Shown here piece after piece: positions 8,002-17,626 of a DNA stretch of 64,000 bases; position 1 is the first letter of the stretch, and every line of letters starts with the position of its first letter. Source of the stretch: Alteromonas ponticola (GTDB taxonomy: Bacteria > Pseudomonadota > Gammaproteobacteria > Enterobacterales > Alteromonadaceae); the NCBI RefSeq assembly GCF_012911815.1, contig NZ_JAATNW010000004.1, positions 404,871-468,870 on the forward strand. Direction: 5' to 3'. The notes under the pieces are model-generated. The model was not told the DNA's origin. It worked only from the letters and a program-made list of their open reading frames with translations, and made no database searches. Position numbers and translations under genes: made by a program.

Positions 8002-10299
8002 ATGAGCGACGATCCGCATTTTGAACGTGAACAGGCAAAATACGAAAACCCGGTCGCCAGCCGTGAATTTTTACTTGAAGTGCTTAATGAAAGCGAACGG
8101 CCGTTGTCTTTCCTGGAAATTTGTAATCAGGTAAACGCACAAGACGAAGACAGCCGCATCGGCATTCAGCGTCGACTGCGTGCAATGGAACGTGAAGGGC
8201 AGGTTGAATTCACCAAGCATAAAAAGTATGCGCCAGGCGACCAATCTGCGCTGATCCGCGGCAGAATCATCGGTCATCGGGATGGCTTTGCCTTCTTACG
8301 CCCGCAAGATAATTCTGGCGATTTGTTTATTAGCAAAGGCCAGATGCAGCTTTTTTTACATGATGATGAAGTTGAAGCGAAACAAAGTGGGACCGATCGT
8401 AGAGGGCGCAGAGAAGCGTATATAACGCAGGTGATCACACCTCGACAGGAACCGATTGTTGGGCGTTATTTTACTGAGCAGGGTATTGGCGTAGTCATTC
8501 CTGACGACAGCCGAATTAATCATGAAATCATCATTCCACCCGAGCACGTTAATGGGGCGCGCATGGGACAAGTCGTTGTGGTTGAACTGACACAACGCCC
8601 CCGTCGGCGGGTTAATCCGGTGGGTAAAATCATTGAGGTCCTCGGCGAACATCTAGCCCCTGGTATGGAAATCGAGATGGCCCTGCGTACCTTCGATATA
8701 CCACACGTGTGGCCCAAAGCCGTGGAAAAGCAGGTAGAAAACTTAGGCGAGCAGGTACCTGAAAAAGCCAAAGAAGGCCGCATCGACCTACGCCAATTGC
8801 CTTTAATTACCATCGACGGCGAAGATGCCCGTGACTTTGACGACGCTGTGTTCTGCGAGCCGCTGGACAATGGAGGCTGGCAACTTTGGGTCGCGATAGC
8901 GGATGTCAGTTACTATGTACGCCAGGGTAATGCTCTGGATACTGAAGCATTAAATCGCGGAAATTCTGTGTATTTTCCTGATCAGGTCATTCCAATGTTG
9001 CCTGAGGTTTTATCAAACGGCTTATGTTCGTTAAACCCGCAGGTTGACCGCTTGTGTATGGTTTGCGAAATGACCATCAGCAGTCAGGGAACCTTACAGT
9101 CTTATCAATTTTACGAAGCCGTAATGAATTCGCATGCCCGGCTGACCTACAATAAAGTTTGGAATATTCTTGAAGGAGATAAAGACCTTCATCAACGATA
9201 CGCGCCGCATGTACCGCATTTACGCAATTTACATAATTTATATCGTGCGTTGAAAAAGTCCCGAGCTCAACGTGGCGCGATAGAGTTTGAAACGCAGGAA
9301 AGTAAGTTTGTTTTCAATGCTGATCGAAAAATTGAAAACATTGTGTCACTTTCGCGAAATGATGCGCATAAAATCATCGAAGAATGCATGATCATGGCAA
9401 ATGTCAGCGCCGCCAGGTTTTTAGAAAAACATAAGGCGCCTGCACTGTATCGGGTGCATGATAAACCCGATGCCGACCGACTTACCGCGTTTATCGCTTA
9501 TTTAGGGGAAGTTGGGATCCCGCATCAGATAAGAGAGGATGCCAAGCCTGCCGACTTTACTGATGTGGTGCTTAAAACTCAACAACGCCCCGATCAGGAG
9601 TTGATCCAGACGATGTTGTTGCGTTCAATGAAACAGGCTGTTTATGACGGTGATAATATTGGTCATTTCGGTCTTGCCTTAGATGCATACGCGCATTTCA
9701 CCTCGCCTATACGCCGTTACCCTGACCTGGTGGTACACCGCGCAATTAAAGGCATTCTGGCCAAGCAAAAGCAAAAGGTAGCTGGCGCTAAAGCGTACAC
9801 CCAAGAGGAAGTCGAGCAACTGGGCGAACAATGCTCTATGACAGAGCGCAGAGCGGATGATGCCACTCGCGACGTTGCAGATTGGCTCAAGTGTGAATTT
9901 ATGCAGGATCATGTCGGCGCTACATTCGAAGGCGTGGTTAGTTCGGTGACCAATTTTGGGTTATTTGTCAGGTTAACCGAATATCATATAGACGGTCTGG
10001 TTCATATCACTTCGTTAGACAGTGAGTACTATCATTATGACGACGTTAAGCAGTGCTTGTTAGGAGAACAATCAGGTACACAATTCCGATTGGGTGACGA
10101 GCTGATGGTTAAGGTTGCTTCGGTCAACCTGGATGAGCGAAAAATCGATCTGGTACTGGATACCAAAGTACTTAAAGGTAAAAAAGGGCGCCAGGTCCCC
10201 GTCAAATCGACAAAGAAAAAGCCCCGTCGCAGCTCTGCTAAAGCGCAAGATAGAAAATCACCGCACAAACAATCTAAATCGAAAGGAAAAAAACGTTAA
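8002..10299 (+). CDS. rnr: Ribonuclease R
   Basis: A processive 3'-5' exoribonuclease of the RNase II family that degrades structured RNA and takes part in rRNA and tmRNA quality control. Domain order in the 765 residues: an N-terminal winged helix (about 20-85), two cold-shock OB folds (about 90-250), the RNB catalytic core with DGEDARDFDDAV at about 271-282 (metal-binding aspartates), an S1 domain at about 645-725 (FEGVVSSVTNFGLFV), and a lysine-rich tail typical of RNase R. It is coupled to rlmB, whose ATG follows its stop directly. Confidence 0.97.
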   Translation: MSDDPHFEREQAKYENPVASREFLLEVLNESERPLSFLEICNQVNAQDEDSRIGIQRRLRAMEREGQVEFTKHKKYAPGDQSALIRGRIIGHRDGFAFLRPQDNSGDLFISKGQMQLFLHDDEVEAKQSGTDRRGRREAYITQVITPRQEPIVGRYFTEQGIGVVIPDDSRINHEIIIPPEHVNGARMGQVVVVELTQRPRRRVNPVGKIIEVLGEHLAPGMEIEMALRTFDIPHVWPKAVEKQVENLGEQVPEKAKEGRIDLRQLPLITIDGEDARDFDDAVFCEPLDNGGWQLWVAIADVSYYVRQGNALDTEALNRGNSVYFPDQVIPMLPEVLSNGLCSLNPQVDRLCMVCEMTISSQGTLQSYQFYEAVMNSHARLTYNKVWNILEGDKDLHQRYAPHVPHLRNLHNLYRALKKSRAQRGAIEFETQESKFVFNADRKIENIVSLSRNDAHKIIEECMIMANVSAARFLEKHKAPALYRVHDKPDADRLTAFIAYLGEVGIPHQIREDAKPADFTDVVLKTQQRPDQELIQTMLLRSMKQAVYDGDNIGHFGLALDAYAHFTSPIRRYPDLVVHRAIKGILAKQKQKVAGAKAYTQEEVEQLGEQCSMTERRADDATRDVADWLKCEFMQDHVGATFEGVVSSVTNFGLFVRLTEYHIDGLVHITSLDSEYYHYDDVKQCLLGEQSGTQFRLGDELMVKVASVNLDERKIDLVLDTKVLKGKKGRQVPVKSTKKKPRRSSAKAQDRKSPHKQSKSKGKKR

Positions 10300-11043
10300 A
10301 TGGCGCAACAAGAATGGTTATACGGTATTCATGCATTATCTGCTGTTGTTGCCAAAGAGCCGGAAAGGCTGATTGAAGTACTGGTGCTCAAAGGGCGCGA
10401 TGATGAACGATTAAACGAGCTGGTTAATCAAATCCGTCGTTTTGGCGTCAGTGTGCAATTCTGTCACCGCAAAGTGCTGGATGACAAAGTCAGTGGTGAG
10501 CAGCACCAGGGCATTGTTGCCCGCGCAAAACCCGCCAAGATGCTCACTGAAAGTGATCTTGATGAAATTTTGCAAAAATATAAACAACCCTTCTTATTGA
10601 TTCTTGATGGGATCACGGATCCACATAATCTTGGTGCATGTTTAAGAAGTGCTGATGCCGCTGGCGTACATGCGGTGGTCGCACCCAAGGATAAATCTGC
10701 AGCACTCACACCAACGGTCAGGAAAGTAGCCTGTGGTGCAGCGGAAAGCATTCCTTTTATTCAGGTTACTAATCTTGCCAGAACGCTGCAGGAAATTCAG
10801 TCGAAAGGAATCTGGGTAATTGGAACAGCAGGTGAAACTGACAAATCATTATACGATTGTAAGCTTGATGGCCCCTTAGCCGTTGTCATGGGAGCCGAAG
10901 GTAAAGGTATGCGTCGTTTGACCAAAGAACGCTGTGATGAACTCGTCAAGTTGCCAATGGCTGGCAGCGTTTCCAGTCTCAATGTGTCTGTGGCTACAGG
11001 TATATGTTTATATGAAGCGGTAAGGCAGCGACAAACCCATTAA
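10300..11043 (+). CDS. rlmB: 23S rRNA (guanosine-2251-2'-O)-methyltransferase RlmB
   Basis: A SpoU-class (SPOUT, knotted-fold) methyltransferase that methylates the ribose of G2251 in the peptidyl-transferase P loop. The 247-residue protein has an N-terminal substrate-binding domain (about 1-75) and the three SpoU motifs: [14 protein letters not shown] near 107-120, [11 protein letters not shown] near 195-205, and [15 protein letters not shown] near 218-232. The AAAGGA ribosome site lies in the end of rnr and the start codon abuts the rnr stop, so both form one operon, as in E. coli. Confidence 0.96.
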   Translation: MAQQEWLYGIHALSAVVAKEPERLIEVLVLKGRDDERLNELVNQIRRFGVSVQFCHRKVLDDKVSGEQHQGIVARAKPAKMLTESDLDEILQKYKQPFLLILDGITDPHNLGACLRSADAAGVHAVVAPKDKSAALTPTVRKVACGAAESIPFIQVTNLARTLQEIQSKGIWVIGTAGETDKSLYDCKLDGPLAVVMGAEGKGMRRLTKERCDELVKLPMAGSVSSLNVSVATGICLYEAVRQRQTH

Positions 11044-11588
11044 CAACACTCCCTGCATACTTTTGTACACCCAGCTTTACAAAATCATTTCAAATTTGTA
11101 ATAAATTGTTAAAAAATGTTACTGCATTTTTAGAATTTATACGTTAGGCTAATTTATCATATTTATTTAATATCTTTTTAGCATACATTTAAACGTATGC
11201 ATTATGGGCTGTGAAAATTGATGGCATTTATCTTTCGCCATTAATTTATACCCTATGCCATCTAACAAACATGGGTGGACAGACTGATATCTGTCATCCC
11301 GCAGTATTCCTGGCAAATCTTGTTGTATCAGGAAATTAATCACTATAACGAATTCGCGTTATACGCTTGATAGCGTGTATGCACCGATCTTCCGTAAAAG
11401 GAAGCTGCTGTCAGAATGCAGCAGTTAATTGGTCTGACGTACGTGGTTTTTTGCTTTTGAGACAACCAAGGAGTGGTTGTGGTATTCCCTGAGCTGATAA
11501 GTTGCCAGGCCACTCACTCAAGCCCTCAGCATAAGCACCATTTCTAGAGTGCGGGCAAATTACAACAAGTAACAAGTTAGGAACATCA
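11044..11588. other. 545-base structured region upstream of the secreted protease gene
   Basis: No convincing gene lies here. It holds a series of inverted repeats: a 20-base near-palindrome at 11181-11200 with arms GCATAC/GTATGC around TTTAAA; GATGGCAT at 11220-11227 with ATGCCATC at 11255-11262; hairpin CTTCC/GGAAG at 11389-11404; hairpin CTGCTG/CAGCAG at 11405-11424; and hairpin ACAACCA/TGGTTGT at 11462-11480 with AGGAG in its loop. The first two could be operators, and the last three could form a folded 5' leader of the protease mRNA. No known riboswitch core was recognised. I see no clear terminator after rlmB. Confidence 0.5.
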
Positions 11589-13226
11589 ATGAAGGAAATA
11601 AACCTTTTATCTAAAAAAGCAGCGTTAGCTGCAACTCTTACCCTGTTAAGTGTGTCAGTCGGCGCAGCCGTCAATGCACCGGTGCAGGTTGAAAATCAAC
11701 CGCAGGATATGCGTACTCTACTTAAAGATCGTTTCGAAATGTCTCGCCAGGCAATGGCAGAAGAGCGTTACATCATCGAGTTTAAAAAAGATGCCGCAGC
11801 TGTATCGATAATGGAAGCAGGTTCGATTCAAAGCAACGGTAAAGGCAAAGGAAAAGGAGTTTTCAATGCCAACGCCGCCAAATCATTTGTTGACAGCATG
11901 GGTGCAAAAACCAAAAAAGTGCTGAACGAACAACGTATGGTTGCAGCAACCATGAATAGAAGCGTATTAAACAAGCTTCGTAACAACCCCAATGTTGCTT
12001 CAATTTCACTGGATGCGAAAAGAAAGCCATTAGCTCAGACCGTACCTTATGGCTACAACATGGTGCAGGCAAATCAACTATCGCAAAGCAATACCAGTGC
12101 ACGTAAAGTGTGTGTGATTGACACAGGTTACAACCTGGGCCATCCCGACTTGCCAGATCAAAATAACGGCGTAACTGGCGATGCAAATAGCAGCGCCGTG
12201 GGCAACTGGTATAATGATGGGCATGGTCACGGTACCCACGTTGCTGGAACTATCGCTGCATACGATAATACTCAGGGCGTGATTGGTGTTTACCCGGGTG
12301 TAGATCTGCATATTGTTAAAATTTTTGACGATAATGGTAACTGGACGTTCTCATCTGATTTAATTGCTGCGATTAACCAGTGTAAGAGCGCTGGCGCGAA
12401 TGTGGTTAATATGAGCTTAGGCGGTGGTTCATCGTCTACCGCCGAACGTAATGCAATGAACGGGTTTGAGTCAGACGGTATCTTACTGGTTGCTGCTGCA
12501 GGTAACGACGGTAACAGCTCGATGTCATATCCAGCATCGTACGATGCGGTAGTGTCAGTAGCGGCAGTAGGTTCTAACGAGAGCCGCGCGAGTTACTCAC
12601 AGTACAACTCGCAGGTAGAAATTGCCGCACCGGGTAGTTCTGTTTATTCCACCTATCCCACTAATACCTATGCCACGCTTAACGGTACATCGATGGCGAC
12701 ACCTCATGTAGCCGGCGCTTCAGCATTGGTATGGAGCTTCTTCCCACAGTGTACTAATACGCAGATTCGCGCTGCAATCAATGCAACTGCTAAAGATAAA
12801 GGCAGTGCGGGTCGCGATAACTTCTATGGCCACGGTATTGTTCAGGTCGCCGATGCGTATGACTACCTGAACACGAATGGCTGTAGCGGAAGCGGCGGCG
12901 GCGGTGGTGGCGGCGGTGGTGTGGACCCCGTGTCTGGCCAGCTGACCAACCTGTCGGGCTCGCGTGGAGCATGGGATCGGTATACTTGGGATATTCCGTC
13001 AGGTGTAAGTTCAATGACCGTAACCATCTCAGGTGGGTCTGGTGATGCCGATTTATATATGCGCCTGGGTGCACAGCCAACTACCTCTAGCTGGGATTGT
13101 CGTCCTTACTTAAATGGTAACAATGAAACCTGTACCTTCAATAATCCTTCATCTGGTACATGGCATATAGGTATCCGTGCTTACTCTACCTATAGTGGCG
13201 TAACCATGGATTACTCTTACCAATAA
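11589..13226 (+). CDS. Secreted subtilisin-like serine protease (S8) with PPC domain
   Basis: An extracellular S8 peptidase of 545 residues. In order: signal peptide (about 1-26), inhibitor-I9-type propeptide (about 45-135, ERYIIEFKKD), catalytic domain (about 150-430) with Asp178 in VIDTGYN, His217 in GHGTHVAG and Ser368 in NGTSMATPHVAG, a glycine linker with nine consecutive Gly (about 436-446), and a C-terminal bacterial pre-peptidase domain (about 455-540, SGGSGDADLY and CTFNNPSSGTW). The PPC domain is usually removed after secretion. A GKGKGKG stretch lies in the propeptide. An AGGA site precedes the ATG, and a strong terminator follows, so the gene is monocistronic. The protease is probably nutritional. 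Confidence 0.95.
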   Translation: MKEINLLSKKAALAATLTLLSVSVGAAVNAPVQVENQPQDMRTLLKDRFEMSRQAMAEERYIIEFKKDAAAVSIMEAGSIQSNGKGKGKGVFNANAAKSFVDSMGAKTKKVLNEQRMVAATMNRSVLNKLRNNPNVASISLDAKRKPLAQTVPYGYNMVQANQLSQSNTSARKVCVIDTGYNLGHPDLPDQNNGVTGDANSSAVGNWYNDGHGHGTHVAGTIAAYDNTQGVIGVYPGVDLHIVKIFDDNGNWTFSSDLIAAINQCKSAGANVVNMSLGGGSSSTAERNAMNGFESDGILLVAAAGNDGNSSMSYPASYDAVVSVAAVGSNESRASYSQYNSQVEIAAPGSSVYSTYPTNTYATLNGTSMATPHVAGASALVWSFFPQCTNTQIRAAINATAKDKGSAGRDNFYGHGIVQVADAYDYLNTNGCSGSGGGGGGGGGVDPVSGQLTNLSGSRGAWDRYTWDIPSGVSSMTVTISGGSGDADLYMRLGAQPTTSSWDCRPYLNGNNETCTFNNPSSGTWHIGIRAYSTYSGVTMDYSYQ

Positions 13227-13248
13227 ATAGAATGCTAATCTATTTGCA

Positions 13249-13274
13249 AAGCCCGGTTCGCCGGGCTTTTTTTG
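13249..13274 (+). terminator. Rho-independent terminator after protease gene
   Basis: A GC-rich stem (AAGCCCGG with CCGGGCTT, loop TTCG) followed by seven Ts, starting 22 bases after the protease stop. A canonical intrinsic terminator. Confidence 0.93.
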
Positions 13275-13368
13275 TCAGAGGTCAATGTGAAAAAGTAATT
13301 TGTGTTAACAGTTTCATTTAAGCTACCCTTAGCTAACTGACACTCATAAGGTTATTGTTTTTCGCTGC

Positions 13369-15447
13369 ATGAAAATACTGCGTACGCTACATACCATATC
13401 AGCCGATCCAAACCTTTCATTTGACGACAAGCTGAAGCGCCTGCTAAATGTGGGCTGCAGTGTGCTGGAAATGGAAGTGGGCATTGTCAGTAAAATAGAA
13501 AAACAGACATACACGGTGATTGCCGCCAACTCACCAGATGATGCACTGGAGCCAGGTACCACATTTAACCTGGGTGATACTTTCTGTGCAGACACCTTAA
13601 GTGAAAATGCGTTGGTCAGTTACTATGACGTAGGCTCGGTGTGTGGTAAGCACCCGGCAGCAGACTGTTTTCAATTGTATTGCTACATCGGCATTCCGCT
13701 GATGGTCAATGGCAAACTATTCGGAACGGTAAACTTTTCATCTCCTAATCCTAAGAAAAAGCCTTTCAAAGAAGTAGAGCTTGATTACGTCATTTTGTTG
13801 TCTGAATGGATCGCTACGGAATTAAGTCGCAAGCTGGCGTTTAAAAGTGTCAACCATAAGAACGAAGCGTTGTTACGCCAGAATAAAATGCTTAATCAGG
13901 TCAGTGAGCTTGCCGGGGTAGGTACCTGGGAAATTGACGTACGACGAAAGATCGTCCGCTGGTCAAAAGTCCTAAAGAAATTGTATGAATTTCCGCCCGA
14001 CTTTGATGTGTCGCTCGAAGCAGGTCTTCAGGTTGTAAAGCATCAAAAAGATAGAGTCCGATTAGAAAAGCTTATTTATGACTGCATTGAAAATAGTAAT
14101 CCGATCTCCACAGAACTGGAGGTGCTGACGTTTACCGGCAGGACTTTATGGGTTGCTATCAGGGCCCAAGCCGAGGTCGAGGAAGGCATTTGTACTCGCG
14201 TACTGGGAGCGACACAGGATATCACTCGACAAATTCTTACCAGCAGAGACTTAGAACATAAACGCCAGATTGCCGAACAGGCCCTGCAGGCAAGAAGTCA
14301 GTTCTTGGCCAACATGAGCCATGAAATTCGTACACCAATTAATGGGGTGCTGGGTATGCTCGAGTCCCTTGCCAAGACTTCGCTAACTGAAAAGCAACAG
14401 GAATTTTGTTCTATTGCTAACCAAAGTGCGGAATCACTACTAGGGCTTATTAACGATATTTTAGATTTTTCTAAAATTGACTCGGGTGAGATGACACTGG
14501 AGAACGTGCCGCTAAACTTAGGTAGCTTGGTTGAAAGACAGGTTAAAATCTTTGAATATGCCGCAAAGAAAAAGGACGTGAGCCTGATCACGGATGTGGA
14601 TGCTGTAAAAGACCTTAAGCTACAAGGTGATCCTGTGCGTATCCAGCAAATTTTGACCAACCTCATCAGCAATGCAATCAAATTTACTCATCATGGCACC
14701 GTTACAGTAAAAACCCGGGCGCTGGAAAAGGCTGATGATACTTACTTGATACGGTTGGTTATTGAAGATACCGGTGTGGGTATTGCAAACGATCGCTTAA
14801 ACCGAATTTTCTCGCCATTTCATCAGGGGGACAGTGCCACCACCAGAGAGTTTGGCGGAACCGGGTTAGGGCTCTCGATTGTTTCTCAAATTGCCGAAAT
14901 GATGGGGGGAGGAATTCATGTTGCCAGCCAGCCTGACGTGGGCTCAACCTTCACCGTTACGCTGCAGCTTGCCAAATCAAGCGAAAGTGTTAGCGCTTCA
15001 TCCCACGAAGAAGCCGAGCAGCACGGTTCTATTGCGGGAGCGCATATATTAGTAGTGGAAGACAACGCAATTAATCAGATTGTTATTTCAGAACAGTTAA
15101 AAGATCTACAGGTTAATATCGATATTGCTGATAATGGCGAAATTGCCGTTAATAAAATCGCTGATGCGCTAAATAATGAAAAACCGTATGATCTAATAAT
15201 CATGGACTGCCAGATGCCCGTTATGGATGGTTACACCGCAGCAACCCAAATCAGAGCATTGGGTGGGCATGCGGCGTATGTTCCTATCATTGCATTAACG
15301 GCTAATGTGCTGGTGGGTGAACGAGAGAAATGTGCTGAAGCAGGTATGAATGATTACCTGACCAAACCCATTAACAGTGCGCGTCTCACGGCTTGCTTAC
15401 ACCGATTCCTGCGACGCAAAAACGCTGACGAAATAAGCGAAAAATGA
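13369..15447 (+). CDS. Soluble hybrid sensor histidine kinase (GAF-PAS-HisKA-HATPase-REC)
   Basis: A 692-residue signalling kinase with no membrane segment, hence cytoplasmic. Order: GAF domain (about 10-155, DTFCADTLSE and YIGIPLMVNGKLFGTVNF); a PAS-like domain (about 175-290, ELAGVGTWEIDV); HisKA with phospho-accepting His318 in SHEIRTPING; an ATPase domain (about 420-545, NLISNAIKFTHHG, EDTGVGI and GGTGLGLSI); and a receiver domain (about 560-685) with Asp613 in MDCQMPVMDG. There is no Hpt domain, so a separate phosphotransfer protein would be needed. The ribosome site is weak. It lies alone between the protease terminator and the rplN operon. The signal is unknown. Confidence 0.93.
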   Translation: MKILRTLHTISADPNLSFDDKLKRLLNVGCSVLEMEVGIVSKIEKQTYTVIAANSPDDALEPGTTFNLGDTFCADTLSENALVSYYDVGSVCGKHPAADCFQLYCYIGIPLMVNGKLFGTVNFSSPNPKKKPFKEVELDYVILLSEWIATELSRKLAFKSVNHKNEALLRQNKMLNQVSELAGVGTWEIDVRRKIVRWSKVLKKLYEFPPDFDVSLEAGLQVVKHQKDRVRLEKLIYDCIENSNPISTELEVLTFTGRTLWVAIRAQAEVEEGICTRVLGATQDITRQILTSRDLEHKRQIAEQALQARSQFLANMSHEIRTPINGVLGMLESLAKTSLTEKQQEFCSIANQSAESLLGLINDILDFSKIDSGEMTLENVPLNLGSLVERQVKIFEYAAKKKDVSLITDVDAVKDLKLQGDPVRIQQILTNLISNAIKFTHHGTVTVKTRALEKADDTYLIRLVIEDTGVGIANDRLNRIFSPFHQGDSATTREFGGTGLGLSIVSQIAEMMGGGIHVASQPDVGSTFTVTLQLAKSSESVSASSHEEAEQHGSIAGAHILVVEDNAINQIVISEQLKDLQVNIDIADNGEIAVNKIADALNNEKPYDLIIMDCQMPVMDGYTAATQIRALGGHAAYVPIIALTANVLVGEREKCAEAGMNDYLTKPINSARLTACLHRFLRRKNADEISEK

Positions 15448-15638
15448 CGTTTTCGGCGCAATCGCCGGCGCTTTAATATCGCCTAAAATTAATTCAAATT
15501 TGACCTATCACTCACCTATCTTTTCTGTTATCATTTCGCGCCCTTTTTATGGGGGTATGGTTAAAAAATGGCTAATCTGGCCGTTTTTAGCAGCATGAAC
15601 GACTCGGGAGAGTCTTAATTTAATAGCGGAGCACTAAC

Positions 15639-16007
15639 ATGATCCAAATGCAAACTAACCTGGATGTAGCCGATAACAGCGGCGCTCGCAGGGTTCAGTG
15701 TATTAAGGTTCTTGGTGGCTCGCATCGCCGTTATGCAGGTATCGGTGACATCATCAAAGTTACTGTTAAGGAAGCAATTCCTCGCGGTAAAGTTAAAAAA
15801 GGTGACGTACTGAACGCAGTGGTGGTGCGTACTAGAAAAGGCGTTCGTCGTGCAGATGGTTCAACCATCCGTTTCGATAATAACGCGGCTGTTTTGTTGA
15901 ATAGCAACAAGCAACCAATTGGTACGCGTATCTTTGGCCCGGTTACACGTGAGCTTCGAAGTGATAACTTCATGAAGATTATCTCACTGGCCCCAGAGGT
16001 ACTATAA
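15639..16007 (+). CDS. rplN: Large-subunit ribosomal protein uL14
   Basis: uL14 lies at the subunit interface next to bL19 and uL3 and contacts 16S rRNA in bridge B8. The 122-residue protein matches E. coli L14 (123), with DNSGARRV near the start, [12 protein letters not shown], and GPVTRELR near the end. It is the first gene of the spc operon. The preceding gene is a histidine kinase and not rpsQ, with 191 bases between them, so a promoter must lie in that gap. Confidence 0.98.
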   Translation: MIQMQTNLDVADNSGARRVQCIKVLGGSHRRYAGIGDIIKVTVKEAIPRGKVKKGDVLNAVVVRTRKGVRRADGSTIRFDNNAAVLLNSNKQPIGTRIFGPVTRELRSDNFMKIISLAPEVL

Positions 16008-16019
16008 GGAGTCACGATA

Positions 16020-16334
16020 ATGGCTAGAAAAATTCGTCGTGATGATGAAGTAGTCGTATTAGCGGGTAAAGATAAAGGCAAACAAGGCAAAGTCCTGAAA
16101 GTGCTGGTAGCTGACAACCGCGTAGTTGTAGAAGGCGTAAACCTCGTCAAGAAACACCAGAAGCCTAACCCTCACGCGGGTGAAGCGGGCGGTATTATTG
16201 AAAAGGAAGCTTCTATTCACGTTTCTAATGTAGCGATTGTTAACCCGGCAACGGGCAAAGCGGATCGCGTTGGTTTCCGTATGGAAGACGAGAAGAAAGT
16301 TCGTTTCTTCAAGTCCAACGGTGAACTTGTTTAA
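16020..16334 (+). CDS. rplX: Large-subunit ribosomal protein uL24
   Basis: uL24 starts assembly at the 5' domain of 23S rRNA and lies near the exit tunnel. The 104 residues equal E. coli L24. The KOW motif is visible at about 7-35 ([14 protein letters not shown]), with [12 protein letters not shown] following. It starts 12 bases after rplN with an AAGGAG ribosome site. Confidence 0.98.
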   Translation: MARKIRRDDEVVVLAGKDKGKQGKVLKVLVADNRVVVEGVNLVKKHQKPNPHAGEAGGIIEKEASIHVSNVAIVNPATGKADRVGFRMEDEKKVRFFKSNGELV

Positions 16335-16375
16335 TTAATTGGAGAGTACGATGGCGAAACTGCATGATTTCTATA
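16331..16375 (+). promoter_or_regulatory. Possible S8 translational operator around the rplE start
   Basis: In E. coli, ribosomal protein S8 represses the spc operon by binding mRNA at the rplX-rplE junction and rplE start. The bases here (GTACGATGGCGAAACTGC) look nearly identical to what I remember of that site, across start codon and first codons. Sequence identity may also reflect protein conservation, so this is a moderate inference. Confidence 0.35.
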
Positions 16376-16890
16376 AAGAAACAGTAGTAGCTGAACTTGC
16401 TAAGCAGTTCGGGTACCAAAGCGTCATGCAAGTCCCTCGGATTGAAAAAATCACTCTAAACATGGGTTTAGGTGAAGCAGTTGCTGATAAGAAGGTGCTT
16501 GAGAATGCTCAAGCTGACATGGCGGCTATCGCTGGTCAAAAGCCAATTGTCACAGTTGCAAGAAAATCTGTAGCGGGTTTTAAAATCCGTGAAGGTTATC
16601 CGATTGGCTGTAAAGTAACCCTACGCGGTGAGCGTATGTGGGAATTCCTTGAGCGTTTGATTTCAATCGCTATTCCACGTATCCGTGACTTCCGCGGTTT
16701 AAACCCGAAGTCGTTTGACGGTCGTGGTAACTACAGCATGGGCGTGCGTGAGCAAATCATTTTCCCTGAAATCGATTTCGATAAAGTGGATAAAGTTCGT
16801 GGTATGGATATTACTATCACTACCAGCGCGAACTCGAATGAAGAAGCACGTGCTCTGTTGACTGCGTTCAACTTCCCATTCAAAAAATAA
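16351..16890 (+). CDS. rplE: Large-subunit ribosomal protein uL5
   Basis: uL5 binds 5S rRNA in the central protuberance and contacts P-site tRNA. I chose the ATG at 16351 because GGAG lies six bases upstream and it gives 179 residues, exactly the E. coli L5 length, beginning [10 protein letters not shown]. An upstream in-frame TTG at 16339 would add only non-conserved residues. Conserved segments include [12 protein letters not shown] and [14 protein letters not shown]. Confidence 0.98.
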   Translation: MAKLHDFYKETVVAELAKQFGYQSVMQVPRIEKITLNMGLGEAVADKKVLENAQADMAAIAGQKPIVTVARKSVAGFKIREGYPIGCKVTLRGERMWEFLERLISIAIPRIRDFRGLNPKSFDGRGNYSMGVREQIIFPEIDFDKVDKVRGMDITITTSANSNEEARALLTAFNFPFKK

Positions 16891-16901
16891 GGTGTAGGGT
16901 T

Positions 16902-17207
16902 ATGGCAAAAGAATCAATGAAGGCTCGTGAAGCTAAGCGTGCAAAGCTAGTTGCTAAGTACGCTGAAAAGCGCGCCGAACTCAAAGCGATTATCAGCGAT
17001 GTTAACGCCTCTGAAGAAGAGCGTTGGGATGCTGTGCTTAAGCTACAACAACTACCACGTGATTCAGCTAAGTCACGTCAGCAAAACCGCTGCCGTATTA
17101 CTGGTCGTCCACATGGTTACCTACGCAAATTTGGTCTAAGCCGTATTAAGCTGCGCGAAGCGGCAATGCGCGGTGAAGTCCCTGGCCTTAAAAAAGCCAG
17201 CTGGTAA
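16902..17207 (+). CDS. rpsN: Small-subunit ribosomal protein uS14 (zinc-free type)
   Basis: uS14 sits in the head of the 30S subunit. At 101 residues this is the long form without the CxxC zinc ribbon, as in E. coli. The conserved end [14 protein letters not shown] through GLKKASW is intact. It follows rplE by 11 bases. No second, zinc-dependent S14 copy is in the window. Confidence 0.98.
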   Translation: MAKESMKAREAKRAKLVAKYAEKRAELKAIISDVNASEEERWDAVLKLQQLPRDSAKSRQQNRCRITGRPHGYLRKFGLSRIKLREAAMRGEVPGLKKASW

Positions 17208-17219
17208 GGAGTAGCTGAT

Positions 17220-17612
17220 ATGAGCATGCAAGATCCTATCGCGGATATGTTTACCCGCATACGTAACGGCCAAATGGCACAGAAAGTGTCTGTTATTATG
17301 CCTTCTTCTAAACTTCGCAGCGCAATTTGCGAAGTGCTAAAAGCTGAAGGTTACATTACAGATTACGCCGTGTCTGGTGACGTTAAGCCTGCACTTGAAG
17401 TAACGTTAAAGTACTTCGAAGGCAAGCAAGTAATTGACACAATCGAACGTGTAAGCCGTCCTGGTCTGCGCATCTATAAGAAAAAAGATGAGCTTCCAAA
17501 AGTACTAGGTGGTTTAGGTGTGGCTATCGTGTCGACTTCTAAAGGTGTGATGACTGACCGTGCCGCGCGTAAAGCGGGTATGGGTGGTGAGATCATCGGT
17601 TATGTAGCGTAA
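17220..17612 (+). CDS. rpsH: Small-subunit ribosomal protein uS8
   Basis: uS8 binds helix 21 of 16S rRNA early in platform assembly. In E. coli it is also the translational repressor of the spc operon, and that is probably so here. The 130 residues equal the E. coli length; [14 protein letters not shown] at the start and the [13 protein letters not shown] loop near 105-117, which contacts RNA, are present. Confidence 0.98.
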   Translation: MSMQDPIADMFTRIRNGQMAQKVSVIMPSSKLRSAICEVLKAEGYITDYAVSGDVKPALEVTLKYFEGKQVIDTIERVSRPGLRIYKKKDELPKVLGGLGVAIVSTSKGVMTDRAARKAGMGGEIIGYVA

Positions 17613-17626
17613 TCGGAGGAGTTGAA

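Noticed and set aside
11044..11588. Riboswitch such as c-di-GMP type before the protease gene
   Set aside because: I could not find the conserved core bases of that class or other classes I know.
11411..11674. Minus-strand open frame of 87 codons
   Set aside because: It overlaps the start of the protease gene and its leader hairpins; the composition is not protein-like.
12890..12925. GGC/GGT repeat in the protease gene as a mobile or phase-variable repeat
   Set aside because: It encodes an in-frame glycine linker between the catalytic and PPC domains, common in secreted proteases.
15454..15473. CGGCG/CGCCG hairpin after the histidine kinase gene
   Set aside because: The stem is short and there is no T-run, so I do not call it a terminator.
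15500..15534. TTGACC and TATCAT before rplN as a promoter
   Set aside because: The spacing is 23 bases, too long for a sigma-70 promoter, although some promoter must be in this gap.
16339..16350. Longer start for rplE
   Set aside because: The extra residues come from the ribosome site; family length and start fit 16351.
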